30,082 nucleotides of DNA from the NCBI GenBank assembly GCA_002633005.1, contig NMRA01000488.1:298546-328627 (forward strand), given 5' to 3'. Of the stretch, positions 1-10,991 are shown piece by piece. Every line of letters begins with the position of its first letter. Position 1 is the stretch's first letter. The notes under the pieces were generated by a model, which saw nothing but the letters and a program-made list of their open reading frames with translations, was not told where the DNA came from and ran no database searches. Origin of the DNA: Phoronis australis (lineage: Eukaryota > Phoronida > Phoronidae). Position numbers and translations under genes: made by a program.

Positions 1-3000
1 TACCAGAAATTGAAATCAACGAATGACCAACTGTTACATACGCTTGAGTTGGCACAGCAGGAGGTGGACGCACTCAATCTGAAGACACAGAATTTGGAAG
101 AGGTATGTCAGAATTTGAATTTGAAATCAAAATTGAACATGACTCCTTGAAATATATTGGTGTCCCAAAATAGCTTTGAGCCTGGGATACGCATTACGCA
201 TTCTTACTTGTCATCAAAACCTTAAAGGGGCTAATTCCACTATATATTGGGCACTTTTTGGAAGTGTGACGTTGAACCCTTGAGCAATCTTAACTGAGTG
301 GTGAAGTGTGCACGATACAGTGGTATGTCTCACCACGTGTTTCGATGTTATCATAGAAAGATTAATACATAATTACTGGACAAGTTTAACGTAAACTTAC
401 ATTAGATTAGAACACAGTATGGCAGAACAGTAATTTCCTACAAGAGTAAACAAGAAGACAATTTTACTCGACCAGAAATCATTATAAAGTTTATTCGAAT
501 TTTCTTACAGCTGCATTTTGCCCATGTAACTATTACTGTTGAACTCTTAACCAAAGTACTTTGGGGTTTAAAAACTTTTACACATCATCCGATTATCAGT
601 TATTGCCAAACGAGCTAGCAACACAAATCACAGCAATGCATGCGTGCGCAATTTTCGAATCTGCAATTTTAGGCTTGGCCAACCTCAATAAACTTTGAAA
701 CGTATTAGTGAGTCGCTGATGGTTTGGATGTTCTTGATGGCAAATAGAATCCTATCACGATAAGGAATGTTATGAGAGCGATTTTACGATGGTAAAAGGC
801 CTTGTGATTTTCTCGTTTTACATAAATGGTGAAATGTAGCTTCAAGTTGTCTGCTCTCTTCCTGCTAGGAGCTGTCCATGTCTCAGGTGAAGCAGGAGGC
901 TGTCAGACTGTATCAACAGATCAATGAGTTAGAGATGAAACGCGATGGTCTGATCGAGGAGACCCAATCACGGGGGACTCCCCAGGAAGAGCGGGAGAAA
1001 CTATTGAAGCAAGTTAAGGAGGACAATCAGGAGATTGCCAGCATGGAGAAACAGTAAGTGGGTGGATAGTGATAGGGACAGTCAATGTTGTTGTCAGCTT
1101 GTTGTGATGAGTATGAGCTTGTTTGGATAAAAACTCGACTTGAAAAGTAAGTCCTTATTCATTCAGGAAATTAGTAATCAAAGAGGAAGGAAGTTAAATC
1201 TGTTCCAAAGGACTACGATACTTTAAAAAATAGAGTCAGAGGGGGCAGGATTGCTCTGTCTACTGCTTGGAATGCTAGTATTGATCAAATCTCACAAGAG
1301 CACAGCGGGAAGCTCCGCCCGTCCCGTCATTCTAGTGACTGCACCATTCCTCAAGAAGGGAATGCGATGTTTCCGAGGGCTTGAGGAGTTATAGTCAGTA
1401 CCTTACTTCATTTGAACAGAGTTAATTTCGTTTCTCTTTGATTGAAAACAAAACAGTGTTTCAGTTGTGACGTGGTCCGCCATTTTAGGTTGAGAATGGT
1501 GAACAATTCATGAATGTTTTCAGCGGAATGTGTGGTGTCTGAGATTAATTAAATGTACTGGCTTCTGCTGGAAGCTGTATGGTAGGTGGAGCAAATAATG
1601 ATTATGATAGAAATAATAATAATAATAATAATGATTATAATAATAGTAATAAAGTTTATTTTAAATTTAGAGGATAAAATGCAATAGATTTTAAAAACAT
1701 GCTTTAGCCAAAGGCTAATATACAGCATGGTCCTCTCACAGCAGTAAGTAATGATAGAAATACAGATATATCAGAGATAGTATAAGGAAACAAGTGGGGG
1801 AAGTGGATGAAAATTGAATTCATGTATTCATTATATTATTCTGTTAAAACACAAATTGTTTATACTAAGGATTAATTGCATTGAAAGTTGTAATTGGATT
1901 CTTTAACCGTATGAAAATATTCAGATGTCTCTATTTCAATAGTTAACGTTTCTATGATAAAATGAAAATGCTGAAATAGAGTGAAGTTGTGAGTTGTAAT
2001 TTGAACATATCTTTGATTTTGTGCAGTTTAAACGAGATCCGTGACAAGTGCAACCAGTACCAGGAAGAATTACGCAATCTGGACATGGACATTGAAGAGA
2101 ATCAGGGGGAGAAAAATCAGAAGTATAAAGAGCTGAAGAAGAGGGAAGAGACCATGAATGGTGAGTGGTTGTTGAAGTACTTGAAAAATTCAAATTCATA
2201 GACACCTTCCATAAATGTTTTACCCAGTGTTCTTAGCGGATCTTTTTGACTACTTGTCTCTTTTGTCAATGTCCGAAAATTGTTTTACCAATGTTCCACA
2301 AATTGAGTTTATCCATTGAATTAAGTTGTGCAGGCCCACGCCAAGTGTTCTTGATACAACCTCATTTAGCTGGATTTACTCTCTAGAATTCCTGGATGCA
2401 TTTGATGAAACCAAGGCACAAGAGCTGGAGAACATCTCTCAAATGGAGGCCAACATTGTGGCCATACTGGAACACACTAGTCGGGTAGGTACAGTGGCGT
2501 AGTTCTTTGTAGTCAGTTGACTAAGGTTCTAGATAACAAATTTGTGGGACTGATTCCTTTCGTTGTGAGGCGCTGTTTCTAGAACTGTGTCAGTGTTATA
2601 TGTAAAGAGACCAATTGGTCCCAATATTGAAGGTCTGTGACATTTTTGCATCAATTTATTGTTTTTCTAATTTAGTACTGCTGTTAACATATCACATAAA
2701 TGCTGGTTCAGTGGTACCTTGTTCTCTGTTTAGTAGATATGTACAAGAACCACCTGCACCAACCAACGGCATTATCACGGATGCTAATCTAAGTCCCTAT
2801 TGTGTGAAGCAGAGAATCACATCATAGAAACTCCTGTGTATTAGTGTGTGTTGGGCTGGATAAAAGATTACCGGACGTAGTTAATATTCAAAAACTGCTC
2901 TCTGACTGCAGTTGAAACTAAACGTGAGATTTTTGTAATAATCCGTTTTCCATGCAGCATCTGTTCACCGTTAAGTTTGACCTACTTGTTTGGGTCGATT

Positions 3001-6000
3001 ATATTTCTGTTTTATTGCAGCTGTTTTATTGGGCATTCATAACTGAGTATTAATTCTAAATATTCACAGAATATGGCTCGTTTCCAACATCTTCCCTCAC
3101 CTGAGGAGCTGGCTACAATGAAGGACGATCTGCAGTTTAAGGCAAATGAGATGAAAAAATCTGAAGCCACAGCATCGGGCCTGGCCGGAGGTGAGCAGTG
3201 GGAATTATTATCTTATTTTCTCTTTGATAATCTGTGGCTTGCCACATTGGCCATCAGTATCTGTGTGAAACCATGGATTACATTGGCACTAAATTCACCA
3301 AGCTTAAGCCATAATAATCCTTACTCGCAAGATTGTTTGAGTTAAAATATAAGCAACCTTATTCAAGCTTGGGCAGTTTTAAGCTTGGTCGATAATATTT
3401 AAGATTTCCTGTTTGTATTATTATTTTAATTTTTTTGCCTTATAGTCATTCCAGTTCCACTTTCAATTGGAAGCTTCCTTTAAATGCCATAGAAAAATGA
3501 GTTGATAATGAACGATAATAATTTGACAATTATAATAAGAGCACTAAAAATAAATAATGGTATTGATGATGATGATAGTTGCAGGAAAGTGATAATGTTG
3601 TTGATAATCATGGTAATTGTGTCTTCAACAGAATCCGACAAGCTGCGTCAGGATTTGGAGAAGGTCGAACAGCTAGAGTCTAAGATCACTGGTGAACTGG
3701 ACGCTTTGAAATTGAAAATAGACACAATGGAGCGTGAACTTGTCACTTATAATGATCTGGATGCTCTAAAGGCCAATGCTGATGCCAAAAAAGAGGTGAT
3801 TTGACTTTTGTATTGCTTCTTTGTTATTTGATTTGTTGCCGTGTTGTTTTCTCTGTGGCATTTTTTATGGTGGGTTTGCCTTTTTGCATGGAAACTACAA
3901 TTTGCAATAAATGATATTTAGCCCACGAAGCACTATAATATCTGGGCAACACCTTGACAGGAATTTTTTTGTGTCCACTTTCGGCACACTGTAAACTGAA
4001 TAAAACTATGTGATGCTATGATCGTCTTTGTCAAGCGGCTTTCAGAGAAACTAACAGAGATGTATGTCCATGAGATGTTAGCTATGCTTTGACATGATCT
4101 AATTTTCTCGAGTAGTCATGCGCGTGTATAAGTGTGGTAGTTCGGTTCTGCTTCTGACAATATTTCCTCTGTATTAGATCCTGTGGAACTGTCCCAAAAA
4201 CCTGAAATTGGCCTGGAAATTGTTTCGTTTTGCATTTTTGTAGATGTTTTGTTTTGTCAACGAATTATTAATAATAATAATAATTGTAGAAACTGAAAGA
4301 GGAGCGTGTGTCCCTGCAGAAGAGACGCGACACATTCAAAAAGGAGATGCAAACCTTGACCCAACAGTATGAAGCCCTCAAGGCACAACTGAATGATAAT
4401 GAAACATATGCACAGGTGACCATTACATTAGTATTGCAAAACAATGCAACAGTTTCCATAGTTACGCAAGGAGTCTGCTTCGTGAAAAGTGTCTTAAAAC
4501 AGAAATTCCGTCTTCAATAGACTCCATCTAACTATTTCTGAAAAATAGCGTAATTAAAACTCACTTTTGCGAAAGAACTAAGTATCTGAGAATATACAAA
4601 TAACTACTACTTAATGAGAAATTTGTACATATAATTTCCAACCAGCTATGTGCTTATGACACGACTACACCTTTTTTGATTATTGTAAAGTGGGAGCGTA
4701 AAACCAAATTTCTATTTTAAGTCTTAAGTCAAATTCATGAAGCAGACCCAGGGTGTATATTGTCAAGTCCTTTACAGTTAATCTCTAGAAGTCTTTGTGC
4801 ATCAGTTAAAATATGAACTTCTTTTATGAATGACTGCTGTGTGTTGATATGTGGCAGTTGTTCGTTTTTTCTCCCTCGTTAAGACTGGAACAAATCTTGG
4901 TGAGGAAAAGGTGTCACCTCGGGAAATCTGCTTAGGGTCTCACTGGGGAGCAGATTCGTAATTCTTCACCAAATTTACACACAAAATGGCAGATACGTGA
5001 AATTTTATTTTTGTCAATTTCTCAACAAAAATTATGATTAAACATGTAAGTCAGATATTAGCTTGGTTTATAGCGGGTTGATGTCATATTTTGATTAAGG
5101 TTCCGTTATTTGCAACTTGGTAATCAGCCTTTGAAAAATAGAAACATGAAAGTTTTGAAAATTAATTTGTACAGAATTAGGGAAGAATTGACTTATCGCA
5201 AGCTCTGCCCCCTTGCAAAATATGGACAGACAAGCAATAAGTTTTATTCGACAACGTGTTGTTTGTCAGGTAAAATGACGGCTTGGAAATGGAGGTGTGT
5301 CAAGAATGCTGCGTTCTGATTGGTCAGTTAAGCCGTCACTCACAATCCTGGCGATAGATCAATTATCATAGCTTGACCAGAGGGGAGGATTGAACTGGTG
5401 ACCTCATATTTTTGTATCTAATGCTGTGTATTACAGAGCATTGGTAACATATTTATAATTGCGAAGCAGTTACTGAATTTTATGCCAAAAATCGCAGTTT
5501 ATTCTTTTTGTGATAAAATCTGTAACTATGAAGTTTTTTTTTTTATTTTCAGCTTGGAAATCTGGAGAGAAAATGGCAGCACCACGAACAAAACAATTTC
5601 GTCATGAAAGAATGTATCCTTTATGACAGGTTTACTATCGCACTATCAGCTGAAAGCACAATAGGTGTGCAAAATCATTCAGCAAAATGAGAATTTAGTT
5701 TTTAATTCCTTTCAATTGTGCACTGGTTGGAATTTCAATTAATTTGGTATGTTTTCACCTTTTAAAACGTTTCTCTAAATTGTGGAAAAGCTCTTTGACT
5801 TTAAGATGGATGCCACATTGGCTTTACTCCTCGATGCATTATAGATTAGAGTCTGTGAAGAATCCAGTCAGTAGCTAGGCTTTTAATTGCAGGCCAGGCC
5901 TCTAAATTCAGTTGTTGAACTCTAAAACCACACTAACCGTAGACCAGATACTGCTGCATGTGAAGCTACTCTGACTCACAGCGGATTGGCTGTGGTATTA

Positions 6001-6225
6001 ACTGGTTTATATGATTGTGTGCTTACCATCCTCCAAGTCCTTGTTTATTTCAGTAGGCCAAGACTGCACATAAGCTTGCAGGACCGTATTCCTTAACTCC
6101 TACTTGCAGTCATTGCAACAAAGACCATGGAGTCCGACTACCGTCCTCTACAGAAGAAAATGTCTGGTATGATCGGCGACTATAACACTATGCTGCAGAG
6201 TCGACTTTCTGGGAAAATTCAGTGA
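1..6225 (+). CDS. IFT74: IFT74, intraflagellar transport protein 74 (3' nine coding exons; 5' end outside window)
   Basis: Coding exons: 1-102 (open at 5'), 869-1053, 2027-2160, 2387-2484, 3070-3190, 3632-3795, 4290-4415, 5553-5613, 6110-6225 (TGA at 6223-6225). All introns are GT-AG and the phases join without a break, giving 368 residues against about 600 for full-length family members, so the N-terminal part is missing. The product is almost entirely heptad-rich coiled coil. Recognisable IFT74 stretches are [15 protein letters not shown] (exon at 2027), [14 protein letters not shown] (3070), [18 protein letters not shown] (5553 to 6110) and the tail [12 protein letters not shown]. In the known family IFT74 pairs with IFT81 through coiled coils in the IFT-B core, which carries cargo such as tubulin along cilia. 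The C-terminal half seen here is the part expected to form the long IFT81-binding rod. The donor after 3795 (GTGATT) is weak but is supported by frame and similarity. The identity is secure; the splice model is by eye. Confidence 0.95.
537..850 (+). repeat. Dispersed repeat, copy A (about 0.3 kb), in IFT74 intron
   Basis: This stretch matches 10072-10362 in the same orientation along its length, with scattered substitutions and indels. Shared blocks include CTTAACCAAAG, CTTTGGGGTTTAAAAA, AATAGAATCCTATC and GGTGAAATG. Near its start is a near-palindrome AACCAAAGTACTTTGGGGTT (549-568). No coding capacity and no clear terminal inverted repeats are visible, so the class is unknown. Its right end is about 18 bases from the acceptor of the exon at 869. 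Confidence 0.75.
1054..2026 (+). other. IFT74 intron with AAT microsatellite
   Basis: Intron between the exons ending at 1053 and starting at 2027. It holds an (AAT)n tract at about 1611-1652 that decays into ATT/AGT variants. I see nothing else recognisable. The intron opens with GTAAGT and closes with TTTTGTGCAG. Confidence 0.6.
2485..3069 (+). other. IFT74 intron, nothing recognisable
   Basis: Intron between the exons ending at 2484 and starting at 3070; donor GTAGGT, acceptor TATTCACAG. An open frame of 70 codons lies inside it but has no family resemblance and is taken as chance. Confidence 0.6.
3191..3631 (+). other. IFT74 intron, AT-rich
   Basis: Intron with donor GTGAGC and acceptor CTTCAACAG. 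It contains AT-rich simple sequence (GATAATAATT and GATGATGATGAT runs around 3500-3580) and nothing else recognisable. Reading continues open from the upstream exon to about 3342, but the family similarity stops at the donor. Confidence 0.55.
3796..4289 (+). other. IFT74 intron ending in an ATA microsatellite
   Basis: The last 25 bases before the acceptor TTGTAG (ending 4289) are an ATTAATAATAATAATAAT run instead of a pyrimidine tract. A T-rich stretch (TTTTTGTAGATGTTTTG) lies 40-60 bases further upstream. The exon start is fixed by reading frame and by similarity. Confidence 0.6.
4416..5552 (+). other. IFT74 intron, longest in the window part of the gene
   Basis: Intron of 1137 bases, donor GTGACC, acceptor preceded by a clean T-tract (TTTTTTTTTTATTTTCAG). 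Its 3' half includes the SINE-like segment listed separately at 5330-5415 and a short stretch at about 5105-5145 that resembles 24651-24690. The rest is unrecognised AT-rich sequence. Confidence 0.6.
5330..5415 (-). repeat. Possible tRNA-derived SINE fragment (B-box end)
   Basis: Read on the - strand, CACCAGTTCAATCCTCCC (about 5382-5399) resembles the T-arm and RNA polymerase III B box (GGTTCAANTCC-like) of a tRNA-derived SINE. No A box is evident at the usual distance, so if real it is a truncated or decayed copy. Confidence 0.35.
5614..6109 (+). other. Last IFT74 intron
   Basis: Donor GTATCC directly after the split codon T at 5613; acceptor TACTTGCAG. Joining T to TC makes a Phe within the conserved MKE-F-IATK stretch. 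That confirms the unusual donor, because reading straight on would give Cys and a quick stop. Nothing else is recognised inside. Confidence 0.65.
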
Positions 6226-6995
6226 GGCGAAATAAGTCAATAGAGAAGGGAATGCCTGATCAGGGTCTTGTGCCGGTGTTTAGATATGTGTTCATAAGTG
6301 GCAGATTCAGATTATTTTGACGAAAGCTGCTATCCTCTTTGGATAACTTGTTCTCAGCCACGTAATTATTGACAAGTCCTGTGGCTCACTTAGAGAAAAC
6401 TTTCATATTTCATACAATGCGATTGGTGCGTTTTCAGGTCATTCCAAGTGAATTGGTTGGCTGGTTCTAAACTGCCAAGAACTATGCGTGGCATCAGTTT
6501 TGCATCAACATTTCGACATTCTGGGAAATGTGCTGAGGTCGTTCCGTTCACCACACTTGATTTGTAATTCGTTATTGGAGAAATTATTTATTTTTGAGAA
6601 TTTATAAAACGCATTAAAGGATTGCAAATAATTCGACCGTCTGAAAAGGATAGAGAAATTCTCATGGTTGTAAGTTATATAAAGTGCATTTGGAAGCCTA
6701 AAACTTTTCAATTGTATGTTGGCATTGTAATGTGTACCAATCTTAGAACAGAACTTGAAATACTCAATGAAAAATACAACTAAACTGCAGTCACACACAC
6801 ACCTAAAATATTGTCCGTATTACCTGTGCGCCCCCTTGTGTATGCATGCCAAATCTCTCCCATGTGATCCTTACAGCATGCTTCAACATCCCCCGATTTC
6901 ATTTGTAACCTTGATTATACATATTTTGAGTTATTTATTGTAGTTCTATGGAAATGGATTTGCAACACCAATAAATGTTTGTTTTCATGCCATCT
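6226..6995 (+). terminator. IFT74 3' UTR and polyadenylation site
   Basis: After the TGA the sequence is AT-rich with no open frame of interest. A canonical AATAAA at 6970-6975 is followed within about 30 bases by T- and GT-rich sequence (TGTTTGTTTT, GTGTTTGT), the normal layout of a cleavage and polyadenylation signal. It is the best candidate 3' end of IFT74, giving a UTR of about 0.75 kb. The TTTATTG at 6938 reads as a polyA hexamer only on the other strand. Confidence 0.7.
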
Positions 6996-7944
6996 GTGTT
7001 TGTCCGTGTAATATTGCCTTGAGGACTGTCACAGTAGTAACTTATCAGGTGGAATTGATCTCATGCAATGACCGAAAATGTAGGGCAGTATCCAATTTTT
7101 ATTTCCTTAAACACTGTTTACAATGAGGTGATATACATGAATCCTCAAGATTGTTGACAATTGAATGTTATATGACACTGCGTATTAGACAAAATTAATA
7201 ATGATTTAAAATATCTTCCATCAATTTTTCATCAGGTTTTACAAACAAGTACCATAAGAACTACATCTTAACAGGCTTCAAGGGCAAACACTTTCTGGAA
7301 GCACATTTATACAATATTTTCTTAAATTATGACTTCCTGCATGCAAGCATGAACAAATTTAGTTTGCGTTTAGTCATTACCATATATGGATTATCCAGTA
7401 AAAGGATTGCAATTTAGTAAATTATCACCAAAATTCAGAGTTTATAAATCAGTTTTTACATCGCATCAGTACAAAGAAGACGGATAATTTCTGTTACTGG
7501 TACTGACCCAAGTAAATATTGAATGGACATTGAAACAAATGAACTTCTCTTGTGATTGGAGTAAATCGACCTTTTTACAGACAGCAAAAATCTGTGCATT
7601 CTAGAGCATAGATTTTGAGACAGGAATCAAAAGGTGTTACGCAGGTGATCCTCTGCTTTGATAAGCTGGCAGCTGATTTTCAATAAGTGCTACCAGTTTA
7701 CTCGTATATACGATACAACTTTACTTATGGTTGTCTGAAATACTAGACGTATTAAAATGGGGTGATATCTACAGATTGTTCATCTATGTCTACCAGCAGT
7801 GCTGGCTCAGATGATCTCTATCTCACAATCCTTTCAGCATAAAACGTCTTCTACTATATGTCAAAAGGCCAAAGTAGTCAGTCAATAGAATACTATCTAA
7901 AAAGTTATGAACAAAACCATCTTCCTCTCCTACTGTTCTCCAAA

Positions 7945-8275
7945 TGTCAGCGTAAGTGATGCATCATTTTGGTCAACATATTCAAAAGTTTTCAACATGA
8001 ATTATCAAAGTCAGCAGTATAATGACCATAACAACAATCTAGTACAATATCAGCATGTGTGATGCATCATTTTGGTCAACGTACATGTATTTAAGGATTC
8101 TCAACGTGCATTCTCAAATTCAGCAGAGTAATGACCATAACAACAATACAAAATGATATCAACATGTGTGATGCACTATTTCCATCACCATAATCAAGGA
8201 TTGTCAACACAAACCGTCCAATATGTCACAGCATAGACATCACCTCCATGGTGAAAACAAGGAAAATATCAGCAG
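7945..8275. repeat. Tandem repeat, period about 103-109 bp, roughly 2.7 copies
   Basis: The block GTGATGCATCATTTTGGTCA starts at 7956 and again at 8059; a diverged form (GTGATGCACTATTTCCATCA) starts at 8168. Between them a second block, CAGCAGNNTAATGACCATAA followed by CAACAAT, also recurs about 100 bases apart (near 8013 and 8120). Copies diverge mainly in the linkers and by small indels, and the third copy decays towards 8275. No open frame runs through it. Confidence 0.8.
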
Positions 8276-10071
8276 TCCATAGCAACAGTGGCAACAGAGT
8301 AGACATGAATTTCCAATGAGGAAGCACCCGAATGCATACAGCATTCACAAGCAGAACGAACAATACAACAATAAACATCGACTGCTCATGTGCCTAAAAC
8401 ACCTAGGGATATTTTTTTCTGGGGTATGCAGGGATTTTGCCTACAGAAGGTAACTTTTTAGTGAAACGACCTCATAAAGGTTTGCTAAATAATAATTTTT
8501 GGCAAGATATTGATAGAGTACAAACTTCTAGAAAACCTGATGATGAAGGGTATAAATTCTGTCATCAAAAACCAAATGAGGTACAAAAAATTCTATGTAA
8601 ATTTGTTTCTGCACAACCATCAAAGATCAAAGATTGGATTAACTCTCCTGCTCCTCTACAACATAGCAAGCATTGAAAGCACCAAGAGTATTCAGAGATT
8701 ACATTCAGATCGAACAGAAAATCTACAATCTCACATTAGGTACAAGAATAACATTCAAAACTTAACTTTTGAAATTCCCTTTCCTGATAAAAACATCAAG
8801 CATGATCATGTACTAAATGTAAACATATATAATCTTAATAAAATATACACAGAAAGCACATTAAAAACTATGTTCATAAACAAAATTAATACTAACATCA
8901 TATTACTCAATTTGAGCTTTACTGAAGATTACTGTTAATTCTTAATTACATTGGTAGAGGAAAATCCAGTGTCTCAAATTATGACATAATTGAAAAATAT
9001 GTTAACGATCAGTTTGGGACACTATATGCGACGTTTGTATGGTGTAACTCGCCTAATAGCATTTGGTGAAATTTTGAGCATTCACAACAATGTCACGAGC
9101 CTCTGAAAAATAGAAATAAGGCAGTTTTAACAATCAATTTTGTCCCAAATTGACGAATATTTATTACAGCTCATTAACAACTACCTACGTTATGAAATGT
9201 CTATTGTACTAAGAACACTGATCTGTTATAAATAAGAGTTAACTACAAGCATTCTCTTCATTCTAAATTAAAATACATCCTAACAATAGTACAACAGTCA
9301 ATGCTACTAAGACTGTTACTACACAGACTAGTGTTGTTGAGATTTCAAAACAAAATATTTAACACCTATTCCTGCAATATCTTTTACAGTACAAAACTAA
9401 AGTAATCAAACAAAACGCCATTTCCTTACGACAGCCAGTTCTATTAACGGCAAAAATGAATGGTAATAACCATCGTGGCAGCAAATTTGTTACTGAACAA
9501 TGACCTAGCCACAGTGCTAACTTTATGATTAATTCCCCATCATCCTCCATTGTTAGGTAGAACTACACTAATGATAAATACGGCTTCTACCAAGCCGTCA
9601 AAACGGAAAATTCCGAATCATTTTGTTTGAATACTTTGACATGTACTGCGTATAAAGCACCTTCATTGGTAGTGTAACAAAACAAAATCTCCAGCAGTTT
9701 TATTATGGAAGGCAGATCTGTCAAAAAGGCACTTCTTTTAAAATATCAATGGACTCAACAGTTTGGAGTTTAACAGATAAAATACCTTGGAGTGGTGCAA
9801 GGTAGTCGGAAGAATGTACAAAATAAGTTACGTAACTCTTGTTTGTTGCTAGGGTTTCATCACATTCAACTTTCCTTCACATATTTCCTGTCTAGAACAA
9901 AAAGGATTATCTGATATTTGGTGTGTACCTAAAATGCAAAACAGCTAGATAAAACGTATGTGCTTGCTGTTCACATTCTGAAATTTTTCATTGTAAAACT
10001 GGCAGCAAATCACCCCGAAACCTAACGCTTTGACCAATAAACGGGTCATTTCGTCAGTGTTTAGCCGACGA

Positions 10072-10362
10072 TGTTGAATTCTTAACCAAAGGGCTTTGGG
10101 GTTTAAAAAAAATTACAAATTACCACGCTTGAACTATTGCCAAATGCAATTACAGCCAATCCTTACAAGAATCATTTTCTAACAATTTCAGGGTCAGCTA
10201 ACCCCAATAAACTAACAAGTGTTTTCTTGACTAACCAGTGTTTTGGTGACTTTTGTCGGAAATAGAATCCTATCGTAACGAACATTATGGCACTGAGTAA
10301 AATGCCGAATTCGATTTTCGCTTCATCCAGCTAATCAGGGTGAAATGCAGCCTTCAATTGGA
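10072..10362 (+). repeat. Dispersed repeat, copy B
   Basis: Second copy of the family at 537-850, same orientation. It keeps TGTTGAATTCTTAACCAAAG, the near-palindrome at 10084-10103, CCAATAAACT, AATAGAATCCTATC and GGTGAAATGCAGC. It is about 290 bases long and slightly shorter than copy A through small deletions. It lies 0.6 kb beyond the NIPAL2 stop codon, possibly inside the 3' UTR in antisense orientation. Confidence 0.75.
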
Positions 10363-10991
10363 AGCATTAAAGTTACAGCAACCACAATAAATAACAATGT
10401 ATGAAATTTCTAACACAATTCGAGGTGAAAGAAAACCACCTCCTCACATAAATAAAACAAATAATATCAGAAAATCTGGAACAGTTCAACTACAAAATCC
10501 ATTACATAGGTAACAGTTTACAATTTTGTGGAAAGATGGCACTGCGAGTTAAACATTAAAACCAATTGTTACAACTGAGAAAACTTGTTCTAGTTGCACA
10601 TATGTACAGACCTGTGGGAGGAAATATAATGTACATTGACGTGTTCAGTGACATATTTTGCAGATTTTAACATGATTTTTAAAAGAAATAATCTTACAAA
10701 CAACAGTTTGGAGATGTTAAACCAAAAAGCATCGAATTGTACCACAAGTATTTCTGTGAGAACATTTCTTTTATGAAAACGTGAAAACAAAAAATGTTAA
10801 GATCAAGCAATCTCAGAAGCGTGCAATGAAAGCACATTCACTAAAGAGTGGATAAAGTACTCAATTAAGAAAGAAAATTCTTTAACCATTCTGCTACAAA
10901 CCAATAAGTAAACCTGATTTAAGCCAACAACGCGTCACATACAAATGTAAACACAAACAGTAAAAATCACGTGACTTGACCCAAGAGGTCA

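Larger units (their letters stand above)
6996..10991. other. Tail-to-tail interval between IFT74 and the NIPA-like gene; part is probably NIPAL2 3' UTR
   Basis: About 4 kb of AT-rich sequence without a credible gene. Possible - strand polyA hexamers (TTTATT on the + strand) occur near 9698, 9159 and 7098, so the NIPAL2 transcript could end at any of them; the sequence does not decide. Two overlapping open frames on the + strand at 8437-8676 and 8510-8938 have biased AT-rich composition and no recognisable family, and I do not call them. The interval also holds a tandem repeat (7945-8275) and a dispersed repeat (10072-10362). Confidence 0.5.

Noticed and set aside
8437-8938. Two overlapping + strand open frames of 79 and 142 codons
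   Set aside because: Composition follows the AT-rich background, no family is recognised, the frames overlap each other, and there is no promoter or splice context. They lie in the probable 3' flank or UTR of NIPAL2.
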